Assembly: GCF_032362555.1 (NCBI RefSeq)
Contig: NC_083517.1
Coordinates: 5,972,001-6,036,000, forward strand
Direction: 5' to 3'
Length of the DNA: 64,000 bases
DNA from: Amyelois transitella
Taxonomy: Eukaryota; Arthropoda; Insecta; Lepidoptera; Pyralidae
The notes under the pieces were generated by a model. It worked only from the letters and a program-made list of their open reading frames with translations. It was not told the DNA's origin and did not search any database. The translations under genes and the position numbers were made by a program. Every line of letters starts with the position of its first letter. Within the stretch, counting starts at the first letter, position 1. Below are positions 1-10,850 of this stretch, piece after piece.

Positions 1-3000
1 AGTTGCCTCATCTTCTGCGCAAGTTGCGGTAGAGAGATGGTCGACACTCGTCGCGCACGCGCCTTTCTCATTGCACTTGATGAGTCCAAAGTCTCTCGCT
101 GCACACAGCTGACAATTTCAATATTTATTAAAATAGATTCTGAAACTATTCTGACAGTCGTTTGGCCTACGAAGTATTATATTAAAGTAGGTAACTTACT
201 AGCTGATGCTTAAATAGCGTTGCTGGACGACCTCAGTTATGGTATAATATAATATACGGGACAAATTACACTGATTGAGTTAGCCTCGAAGTAAGTTCGA
301 AACTTGTGTTACGAGATACTAACTCAACGATACTATATTTTATAATAAATACTTATATAGATAAACATCCAAGACCCAGGACAATCAGAAAAAGTTCTTT
401 TCTCATCATGCCTTGACCGGGATTCGAACCCGGGACCTCCGGTGTCACAGACAAGCGTACTACCGCTGAGCCACAGAGGCCGTCAAATTATATCATTTCT
501 ATATTTCCTTTAGTTAGAGCCTAACTAAAGGAGGGAGCCTTTGTATAAAACCTTTACAGGATCGTGGTCGTACGTGCGCCTCGAGCTTCACAGAGAGCGA
601 GTGATGCTCTTCCGGAACCTTCCACCAAAGTCTGAGTGAACATCGACTGACCTCGGCCTGCGGATGCTGGAGGCGCGCCGCATGCTGCTGCCGAGGCCGG
701 AGGCGCCGCTGGTGGACGCGCGGGATTCTCTCTTGTTGTAGCTCATCTTGATTCGCAACATCGGGTCCGTGCACGAAAACCGCCTGCAAATTTACCACCC
801 ATTATCATTCGAAACTTTTGGTTTTGGATAAAATAGTTTTTATATAGTTAAGATGAAGTAGTTTATAGTTAGTATTAGTTACATACTTACATACTCGTAT
901 AAACTGATTTCTTTGAAGGTCTATGATGGAAATTAATCTGGACTTATCTACAATTATCAAAGGCATTACAAACAGGTATGTAGGCAGTAGGCACGATGCG
1001 CCAGCGTACAACAGAATCTATGCCGGGCTTAGGAAGCTGAAATTTGGCATACATTACCTTGGGAAGTGTAGTGCTAGAAGAGTTTGAAAAGAGGGTTTTC
1101 CGTAATTTCCAAGGGAACACGATATAAATGAGCAAAAGCTGATTTCGAGCCTTGTAAGACCTTTGTAAGAGATAGATACAAAGAGAGAAAGCTTAAATGC
1201 TGCATTTGTCCAAGAATACTAATGTTAGCAACACTAAGTATAGCCTGGCAACATGTTCAGAACTTGTCTCAAATGAATTTTAAATAAAATAACGTGCCTG
1301 AAAGGCTGTCCAGTTTCAAGTTTCCACAGAATCAGCTCGGAGTTGTAGGACGACGTAGCGAGCGTGTATGGCGAATGAGCCGCGGCCGCCAGGACGTCGT
1401 CCGTGTGCCGCGTTTCCCAACTCTTGCCGGTGCTGGTGGTTCCTGTGTCTTCGAACTCTATTACGTGCCGGTTCCAACCCACTGCCATTATTCTAGAACA
1501 TCCCATTAAGGGTATCTAATCTTGAAAGTGTAACTTCTGACATCTAGGCCTAAAAATTTACGTACACGAATTTTTGAGCGCTACAATGAGCTTGCTATCG
1601 TGACGCTTCAGGGACCTGGTAAAATTCTGCACTAATGCCTACCAAGGGCCTCGATCATAGAGTTAAATATTTCCGTTGCCTGATTAATGCCCATTTAAAG
1701 GTCACGTTGGAAGCTAGGAGGCGCTGCCGCCACGCTTCGCCTTGGAAGCGGCCATTACACCTATTGTCAAATAAGAAAAGCACATAGACTCAGCAATAAG
1801 TTTAAGTAGATTTAAGCCCAACAAAAATGCCTATTATATTGATCTAGATATACCTTGAATGCAACATCATACCTTCCTTCAACCCAAAAACAATTAGTTA
1901 CTTCGCACATATGTTCGATTTCCAAATTTCTAAGAGCAACGCCAGTGTTGAAATTCCACACCTGAATAACAGAACATTGTTAGATAAAAATATAGTTATA
2001 ATCAAGATCATGCCAGAAAATGTTCGGGATTTTTTTAATTCCGTCATCGAATCTGAAGATTATTTTCTCGAAACTTGCGTATTCATGTAGATACCTAAAC
2101 TGACAAGTTGACGGAGTATGAAGGCCGCCGCCTTGAGGAAATTACCTCGACTTCCCACTTGAACGCCTGAGTATTTATGACGACGAAGGAGAGACTTAGG
2201 AATCAAACCTTGAGCGTGCCGTTCCGTGCCCCGGTCAGCAATAGTTGATACCCGGGGTCGAAGCAGGCGGCCGTGATCTCCACGGGCTGCCGCTCGCCGT
2301 GCAGCAACCTGCTGTGGGCTTCCCGCACCATAGCGTTGCGCTTCCCTGCACCATTCCAGTTTTGAGGACTCTTATATTAGTTAATATTAGTGGAATATGA
2401 ATACAGAATCTCAATGGTCAAGTAGTTGTAAAATCACAGAATCAAAAGGGTAATCAAGCCGTTTCAAGAGAAACAGAGAAATATTGTAAAGAAAATTCCA
2501 TTATGGCAACTCTGTGTAACGATGATCCAAGCTGGGTTGGTTCCCATGCACAACAGAAACACGGAGGGGAAAGACGAGTCGGTCCTACCTGTGATGTGAT
2601 TTATTCTGTTTTAATCGCGCGACAAACTATCGCTACGAAAAAAATAACACAAGAAGTTAAGGATTGAGGAATAAATACATGAATAGATACTACTCTAGCC
2701 GTAAGAAATTAAAAAAAATATTGCCACATCATCAAGGGTTTATGTTAGTTATAACAATTAAAAAACACATAGGTACTTACCCGTCACAGGATCCCAGTTG
2801 ATAATAATGCTGTCCATGCCACATGTGATGACGACTTTAAACAGCGGGTTGTACAGGATCTTGGCGACAGCCCGGGAATGCGTGAACCCGTCCGTGTGTT
2901 CGGGATTGAGCTGCTCGTCCAGAACTAGGATAGCTATCTTGATGGCCGCCAGGATGAACTCGCGGGTCACCTTGTTGTACACCGAGGAGATCGGCGTGTG

Positions 3001-6000
3001 CTCGCCCACTTGAGGCGGGACGTCGATGTAAGTCTGTCAAAATTTCATTGCTGAGTTGGATTTCAAGAGTTATCAAAAATATATATCTTAAGATGCGAAG
3101 GGGTATATCTTTGGAAGACATGATTATATGTTTATTCTACTTAGTACTTCTCAACGTATCCAAGATCAAAGAGCAGATCCCGTTTAAATTATGTCAATCG
3201 AAATTATATGACTGTGTGGTTCGACTTATATTCTGGGTGTTGTTAGACTGATAGCTACTTCCTTAACCTGAAAAAAATCCCGATAATAACCTGTATGCAC
3301 ACTTGTCCCTGAACGTCCCAAACTTTAATGACGCGATCCCTCGAAAGCGAGTATATAGTCTGTCCGTGATTTTGAAGAACCAGGGCTAGAACCGCAGCCC
3401 TATGCCCCGAGAAAGTGGCAGCGGCTCTCGCAGTCACGAAGGGATTCCACACGCGAACTATGCAATCGGGCCCGCCCGTCACTAGCACGTGCGCTTCCTC
3501 GTCGAACGCGAAGCATTGAATGCCCTGGCAGTTGACAAAGAAAAATAAAGCCAATGCTTTCGAAATTCAACTCACAAAAATGTGTTTCTGAAAAAACCAA
3601 CGTTTTCAACTATTAGGCTTAGAACTTAGATCGATTACAAGGCCAGTCACCGGCACAATGTTCTGACCAAGTGATATGAGATAAATAGTGCCTATTAAGA
3701 TAGATATATAGTATGAGGGATCTCGGAGGGGAGGTTTTCTCCTAAAATATGTTAATGAGTTCCAGCCACCATGATGTTCAACAATATGATTCTTCGTTAA
3801 TGTCAGAAGCAGTGTAATTATTTAAAAACATCTGAAGTCGGGCAGCATTAACGTCAAGTATACCAGCAACATTTTAAGTTTCGCAGATAAATTTTTGTAC
3901 TTGGTTAAAAATATCTTGTTGCAAGTTTTAATAAAAAAAATCATTCTTTTTGAAAGGCTATTGCTACAAAAAAAAATCATTTTCCCCTATTTATATGCAA
4001 TATATTATATTATTTTAAAAATGATTAATTATTATTTTAATTATAAATTTCATCGTATTTGAATAGATATGCAAAAATATGAAATTGAAGACAGTAAGTA
4101 CTTTTCAAATATTAGAATTTTACTCTGACGCGCATGCGCATTGTGCTATCGCGCTCATACTCGAGGCTGAGTAATTCTTGTGTCTAAGGGGTGTTTGGTC
4201 ATTACAAACTGTCTGACTGATTTAATACAACTTTGTATTATATATAAAAATCAGTCATATAAATTTAAGTTAAGTAACTGTGATTTTTAGTAACCTTTCT
4301 CGCCTGGTACCTGCGCAGGTGTCACCGGGCAAGTCTCACAAACATGCAGGTATTAAAAGTGCATGAAAGACTACTGAGAATCGAAAGATCCATTCTTTAG
4401 AAAATAAGTTGTGTCTTACGGCTCTGGGATCTTACTCTAATAGTAAGTAATATAGAACTGCTTAAACCTATTAAACTGTTGCTGTCACGTTTATCTTTAT
4501 AATGAAAAGCGAAACAGCTGCCAAAATACTGGAGCTAGTCTTCTATGGTGCATCACAGTGTCAGTGACTGACCATAAAAGCTAAAGCTTAATTTAGTGAA
4601 CCCCGATAAGCTAAATAAAAGAGAGTTATGATTTTGGCTAATTTATGTAGCCATTGAATGATGTTACACAACAGAGCTTTCCATTAATAATATTATTAAT
4701 TCATATAATCACGTCTATATCCCTTGCGGGGTAGACAGACCTAGCAGTCCTAAAAGACTGACAGGTCACGATCAGCTTTTTCGCTTAATGACAGAATTGA
4801 GATTCAAATAGTAGCAGGTTGCTAGCCTATCGCCTTTAAGAAGAATCCCAAGTTTATAAGCCTATCCCTTAGTCGCCTTTTACAACATCCGTGGGAAAGA
4901 GATAGGGCGGTATTATTTTTTTTTTATATTGGTGCCGGGAACCACACGGTACATAAAAATATGTCAAATATAATACCTTATCGACATGAAACATGTTATG
5001 AGTCCTAGAGCCAGCAAGGTCACATATAAGTAGCGAGTCGTAGCAGGTTGCGCAGGAGACCACGCAATGTAGCGAAGAGTAGAATCCGACCTGACGGACC
5101 CACTCAGAGTGTATGCGCGGGAGTTCCACCAGACGTAACTCGGGCAGCAACCGCGGCTAAAATGGAATCGATAATTATTATATATTATGAGGAAGACCAA
5201 CAGCTATTATAGTTATAATAGTTACAATATATAATAGAAAAAACATACATACATAAATATAGTCACGTCTATATCCACCGCGGGGCACACAGAGCCAACA
5301 GTCATAAAAAAACTGAAGGTCCACGTTCATACAGCTGTATGGGTTTAGGATGGACTTAACCTCTTCCCAAATTTATAACTAGGTACCCCTACGCCGTATT
5401 TTACAGCATCCACGAAAAAAATGCAGTAGTTCTATAACAAAGTGCCGGCAACCACAATGTAATTATTAAAGACACCAATTAGTTATGTCACCTTTCTCTG
5501 CAGATCAATATGACGTAGTTGTATCAACGCCCGCCCCGCCTCGTTGCGGAATGGCCCGCGGTCCACCGGCGAGAACAATAACACCCGTAGATTGCCGCCC
5601 ACGTCTCCGCACACTAAGATGCAGTTCTCCTTTATATCTTGTTGGAAGTAGTAGTACATCGTACAGATCTGTGCGATGAAGAGAGATTTAGTATTTTTTT
5701 TATGGACCATCCGTTGAAAAGCAGAATAGAGAGAATCTAACAAATGTATTACCTACTAAGCAGAAAAAGTAGAGATTTCGAGTATCTCTTTATTCTGTGG
5801 GTTGGGTAGCTGTCGCGATTTAACTTTCGACGCCGCTGCTCGATACAAGGAGTTTGGCACTCCGGCCGAATCTGACGAGCAGGTTGATTACTTTTTCATA
5901 TGCTTCTTTTTCCAAAACTATTCCTCGTATAGTTGTTGCAAATGTATACCTATATCCCGGTGTTTACTCGCCATATACTCCCAACTGTAGATGACGATCT

Positions 6001-7867
6001 TCAGAGTGAAAGTCTTGGCTGTGCAGTCGTAGAAGCGGAGGTCGCGCTCCGTGGAGCTGGTCACTATGATGTTCACGTCGGGCATGCACACCATGTCTGT
6101 CACCCACGTGGTGCGCACCTTCAGGTGAGCTGTGGATGTGTGTTATTGTTGGCAAAGACCAGAGTTACAATAAGTATAATTTTAATTCCTAATTAACTTT
6201 ATAGTGATAACATAATAAAAACTGATTGTGCCGGTGGATTTGTATAATAGGTACACGGCGGATATCGTAAGACGACTAAGGGAATAAGCATCAAGTTGTG
6301 CAACAAATCCAAGCTCAATTAAATTTTCATACATCATACCCCAAGAGGAACCGAAGGAAACGAAGAAAAGACTAACTATTTCATAAACCAATACATATAA
6401 GACTTATATTGCATTCCGAATAAGTAAATTGTTGCACGACTAATTTTAAAGGAACTTGCGCAAGAAACTTTAGAGAAACGTGAACGCTCACGACTTGATG
6501 AGAAGGCAGTTCTCAGCAGCGTCATGTCCAGAGACCACCAGTTGATCATCCCGTCGCGGCTCGCCGTCATGTAGGAGCCCTGCATTGGGTCCGTGCTGCG
6601 ATCCTGTAAAACATTTCAGATTTATAAAAATTAATCATCCAAAATTTTTAATGGCGTAGGTATCCAATGCACCACTAGAAAATAATATTTTTTTTGGTCT
6701 TTACTCGTAAACGTTATAAAATGGGCCCTTTGTCGCGGATAATATCTAGACATTATTTACACCCCTAAGTTACACCCTGAGTAGGTATAGTATATAACTA
6801 GCCTATTTATTTTAGTACTGAAATAAAATGGATGAAGTAAAAGAAATAGGGACCGTGGCAAGTGTAAAAATAATAGTCTCTGCCTACCCCTTTCGTATGA
6901 AAAAAAATGTTAATGTATGATAATATGATACCTTGTGCACATCCGGACAGAAGCAAATTCTAGATATGGGGTGTCTATGTTGCGAGCGCATGACTGTGGG
7001 CAGGCCCAGGATGGGCGGCTGCAGCGACTCCCGCTGGTTCTCCGCGTCGTTGCCGAAGTAGCCCAGTAGTAGGTGCGATACCAGCTCGTCCCAATCGATT
7101 TCGCCATTACGGTTAGTATTTATCTTGTGCAAAAATAACTTTGTTAACAACTGAACGAAACAGCATATTAAGGTAGATACTTATAAAATGGCGCCATTTG
7201 GTCTTAGAGGAAATACCAAAACTATGAACCAAGCTGGGTTAATACAGAGCACAGACAAACGAAGCTCAGATTTTGGACTGTTTTAGACTGAGTCTGACAC
7301 ACAGACATTGCTACCGGAACAAACGCCTAGTGTGTTGATGAAGCCGCCCAATGTCCGACTAAATTTCGTACGGCAAACACTCCTCGTTCTTTTTCTTCCT
7401 CCTGGCTGTAGTCCTGGTAACATTGTCACCACTCTGAAGAGCCCGGGATACGCCTCACCATGGATCTTGGATTGGGTGAGTCAGGTTTTTACACGAAACG
7501 ACTTCTATCTGATCTTCGCAACCTGGTAAAGATCCTCGTTGTTCAGAAATAAAAATCTACATCTTCCACCCTACGTCGACCGTCTTCCATTCTTAAATCA
7601 AAGTACCTTCAAAAATAGGATTTTGAATTGCTCATCATCGTACTCCACATTGAGTAAATTGCGAAGCATATCCCTAAATTCATTGGGGAGTAATTTATTC
7701 CTGTAAGCGGCTTGGAAAACTTCTTGGATGTTGAGCATGTCTGCCATGGTGCACCGGTCATGCAATGGGGCATTCCGCCACCGGGCACGCCCAGCCGGTG
7801 TACTCATCTCAGACTTAGAAGAAATACTCAGCAACGACCGTGCGTCGCTATCAGGTAAATTCGTCAT
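1..7867 (-). CDS. WD40-repeat protein with N-terminal EF-hand, WDR49/WDR64-like (3' end outside window)
   Basis: Exons traced on the minus strand: 7867-7607, 7123-6932, 6603-6492, 6129-5968, 5668-5492, 5156-4977, 3524-3291, 3033-2781, 2345-2209, 1961-1873, 1492-1298, 783-652, 631-552 and 98-1, the last running off the left edge. The first exon reads MTNLPDSDARSLL and contains an EF-hand-like region. The second starts INTNRNGEIDWDEL, a Ca-binding loop pattern continued across the splice. Later exons carry WD40 signatures such as LVTGGPDCIVRVWNP, SLSRDRVIKVWD and MDSIIINWDPVTG. This order of EF-hand then many WD repeats is that of WDR49/WDR64 (related to fly WDY), proteins of uncertain function often linked to cilia or sperm. 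All junctions keep frame except 5968/5668, where simple GT-AG choices leave one base over. The 1298/783 junction uses a GC donor. The start is the first ATG of the frame, 475 bp from the divergent MRPS21 start. Family assignment is firm; the exact paralogue is not. Confidence 0.85.
255..487 (-). mobile_element. SINE with tRNA-derived head, copy 1
   Basis: On the minus strand the right end reads a tRNA-like head with an A-box-like TGGCTCAGCGGTAG and a B box GGGTTCGAATCC. A non-tRNA body follows, running leftward to about 255. Two related copies at 35170-35374 and 47455-47687 define the family. The cloverleaf does not close (poor acceptor and anticodon stems), so this is a SINE and not a tRNA gene. 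It sits in an intron of the WDR49-like gene. Confidence 0.8.
4708..4952 (-). mobile_element. SINE family B, near full-length copy
   Basis: On the plus strand it reads CACGTCTATATCCCTTGCGG through CTTAGTCGCCTTTTAC to GGTGCCGGGAACCACACGG. The SINE sense strand is minus: its head GTGTGGTTCCCGGCACC resembles a pol III B box and its tail is a TATG-like repeat. About 245 bp. The family recurs more than ten times in this window. It lies in an intron of the WDR49-like gene. Confidence 0.75.
5248..5460 (-). mobile_element. SINE family B, decayed copy
   Basis: Shares CACGTCTATATCC, AGAGCCAACAGTC and GTGCCGGCAACCACA with the copy at 4708-4952, but the middle is scrambled and diverged. Confidence 0.65.
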
Positions 7868-8342
7868 TATTGCTACAAATTAAGAACTATGTATAACGTA
7901 GAAATAATATTTAAATAAGCTAGCAAAGTGAAATATTGGAATAGAATATATGATCAACTTAATTCAATGTGAGATGACAATATGACAATATTTGAAAAAA
8001 ATCAACAACAACAAAAAATAGGCTTCAATTCAAATCTCATACGGAATAATAAACATTTCATTTCTTTTAAGTAGGTATAATATGTTTATATTTGCTCCGA
8101 AAGCCATGCAAATAAGAGCTAAGTATGTTTCTAATTTGCATTTATGATAGTCGGATAAAACACTGGAAGGGTCAGTCAATGGCATCAATACACTCTAAAA
8201 AAATTTAAACGTAAGACGGCTGTCAAAGTAAAATTGACTTGACAAGTTAATGACAGTCAAAAAAGTAACCTAACTTTGTGACAGACTAAATTTGTTCACA
8301 GTTTTAAAGAAATTTTACTGTATTGTTCTGTGAACATTTAAA
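7868..8342. promoter_or_regulatory. Shared divergent promoter region, WDR49-like / MRPS21
   Basis: This 475-bp AT-rich gap separates the start codons of two genes read in opposite directions, so both promoters must lie here or in leader exons within it. I see no clear TATA box or recognisable repeat. The pairing with a mitochondrial ribosomal gene suggests a housekeeping-type bidirectional promoter, which is inference. Confidence 0.45.
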
Positions 8343-8980
8343 ATGTTTTTGACACTTAAATTGCTGTCTAATAAACATCCCGCTTTTATAGCGCGTACAG
8401 TGTTTGTAAAAAATAACGACGTAGACAATGCCTGCAGACTGGTAAACAGAATACTTGGCAAAGAAGGAATCTTAGAACAATTCAGGCTTACCAGATATTA
8501 TGAGAAACCTTTCCAGGTGAGTAAACCCAGAAGTATTTTCTTAAGTATATAAAACTTTTATAAGTACAAGCAGTTTATTACATAAATAAGACAAACATAC
8601 TGATGATACTATTTGAATCTCAATTCTATCATTAAGCCAAATAGCTGAACGTGGCCATTCAGCCTTTTTAAGACTGTTGGCTCTGTCTACCCCGCAAGGG
8701 ATATAGACGTGACCATATGTATGTATGTATACTGATGTCCATGCTTGTAATATTGTTTCTTGTGTTGCTAAAGTAAAATAATTTAATATGTGTAATAATA
8801 CAAATATGCAGTTACAGAATAATAGTAATTTCATAATAATAAACAGGATCAATGTATTTACAGACACGACGCCGAATCAACCATGAGAGATGCAAAGCGA
8901 TTTACAATGAGGACATGGAACGCAAGATAAAATTTGTACTAAGGAAGAATCGCCATGAACCATTCCCAGGCTGTCATTAG
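8343..8980 (+). CDS. mRpS21: Mitochondrial ribosomal protein S21 (bS21m)
   Basis: Two exons, 8343-8516 and 8864-8980, join in phase 0 to a 97-residue protein. It starts MFLTLKLLSNKHPAFIAR, continues through VDNACRLVNRILGKEG and RYYEKPFQ, then across the intron TRRRINHERCKAIYNEDMER and ends EPFPGCH. The short length, the central NACRLVNRILGKEG helix and the basic RRINHERCK stretch are typical of mitochondrial S21, a component of the small mitoribosomal subunit. The basic and hydrophobic N-terminus fits an import signal. The intron holds a truncated SINE copy at about 8615-8731. A polyadenylation signal sits 21 bp past the stop. Neighbours: divergent from the WDR49-like gene, convergent with oaf. 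Confidence 0.95.
8615..8731 (+). mobile_element. SINE family B, 5'-truncated copy in mRpS21 intron
   Basis: Plus-strand 3' half: AATCTCAATTCTATCATTAA, GGCTCTGTCTACCCCGCAAG and the ATGTATGTATG tail. The head is absent, as expected for 5' truncation during LINE-driven insertion. Confidence 0.8.
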
Positions 8981-10850
8981 TTAATTTATTAAAATAGATC
9001 AATAAATGTATCATAGTGTTTTTTAAATTGTTTTTCTATTTGATCCAAAATGAGTTTAAAATATTTTAAACAAATTGTATTGATATTTTTCCCAATAACA
9101 CAAATGACAAGGCTATTAATTTGCTCTTTAATAAATGGAAAAGGTGACATGATGATCACTTCAAAATGTTTCTGAATAATTAGAGAGAATAAAATCAATT
9201 TCTATAAGTTTTCATATAATCAATTTTAGTTCAGTAATTTGACATATTCTTGGAAAACTCTTAAATCCATATCCATACCTACAGCACATTTATGAAATAC
9301 TGTATACTGGTATAGAAACAAATATATAACTAAATACTACTGTATATACTGAACTAAATACTATTGTTATAAATAAATACCGATACTGTAATAAAAGGTA
9401 AAGCAACCGTTTTGCCTAAAAAAGGACAATAAAAATTAAACTTACCAATGTCTGTACTTGAAAGATATTGCCTAAAATTCAGAGATCTATTAAGACTAAT
9501 AGAAGCCAAAAATTATATTTTTTTACAATTACTGTCTGTATGCTGGTCCTCGAATCACACAAAAACTTGCTCCCATTTGGATGAAATCTTCTCCAGTGTA
9601 TTTGACTTGTCCAACTTAAAAACTAGTAACTGTTTTATTTTAATAAGGAGAATCACAGAGAACAGAATACAGCATATAAAATTTTCTACCCCCACCCCTA
9701 TTAGGGGACAAACATTAATTGAGATTGTCAGTGAACTATTATAACATAAATTTCGTTAATTTGATTAAAAAAAATTACAGAAAGGAGTTGGACCATGCCA
9801 ATAAAGGAGATGGTTAAGGATGGCAGAGGCTTTTTACCGGAAGTAAAATCACACAATACCATGATTTGAAGACAGTATTGTTTTTATAATTGCTATTTTT
9901 AAAGGCAGTTAAGATGACACTATCAAGAAACAAACATTAAAATAAATTTCATTTTAATAAGACAAAAATAAATACATAGCAAAATATTTACATGAATAGA
10001 TAAGTATTGTCATAGCTTACAAAGTAGTGTTAAAGTCTTGTTTTTTTACAAATACATATAGAAAGCATTACAACCACAGAATGCCATTTATCAGCCAGAC
10101 TAGAAATTATTTTGGCTTAATATACCTAAATACATGATAATACAACAATTGTTTTATTAAATAACAAATAATATGTGAAGAAATATCACTGCACATCTAA
10201 AAGAGTTATTTTGTTCTGGTCTCAAATTGGAATATAAAAAAGCTTTGTAGAATCCCAATCATATTCATAATACATATATGAACTTAAGGATTTAGTAAAG
10301 ATAAATTATCTTTCAAGCTTATAGATGGCAATATGCTATCTTAGTAGGCGCTAGGGCTTTGCATCTGGAATTTGTGGTAATATTTTACCTACCTTTAACA
10401 TCAAGTTCATTTCTATTAAAATTGTCTTCGTTTTTGTCATTGTGTATTTTTATGCTCCAGGTTTACTAAATTGAATACACTTACACCAGCTTAAAATCTT
10501 GTCCATGGTACACAAGCCAGTATATAGCATAGCTGTTAATCAAAAGATACCATTTACATCACACATTTAGTAAAACTGTTTTACTATTTTTTATACATTA
10601 ACATGATTCAAGTCATCCATGAAAATTAATTGAAAATCAAGTACCGTCTAAATATTTTATGATTTATATCAATCCAATCAAATCATTTCTTACATTTAGC
10701 AAAAATAATCATCAACTAATCTGCTCTGGTGGATCATATGTGAGCAGACCAGAATAACACCTGGTCATCATATAACCCCTTTAGTGTGCAGGCCGTATAA
10801 GAAAGATTATTTATCGAGCGGGGTCCCGCGTCGGTCCCGCGTCGTCGCCG
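8981..10850. other. Convergent intergenic region between mRpS21 and oaf
   Basis: About 1.9 kb of AT-rich DNA between two 3' ends. It should contain the 3' UTRs of mRpS21 (left) and oaf (right). I recognise no transposon, RNA gene or conserved ORF; the open frames here are short and of low complexity. Confidence 0.5.
9001..9006 (+). promoter_or_regulatory. Polyadenylation signal AATAAA for mRpS21
   Basis: Canonical AATAAA lies 21 bp after the stop codon of the mRpS21 CDS, on the same strand and at a plausible distance for a very short 3' UTR. Confidence 0.5.

Noticed and set aside
411-487. Apparent tRNA gene on the minus strand with good A- and B-box-like sequences
   Set aside because: Acceptor and anticodon stems do not pair, and the head is joined to a body shared with two other loci. 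It is a tRNA-derived SINE.
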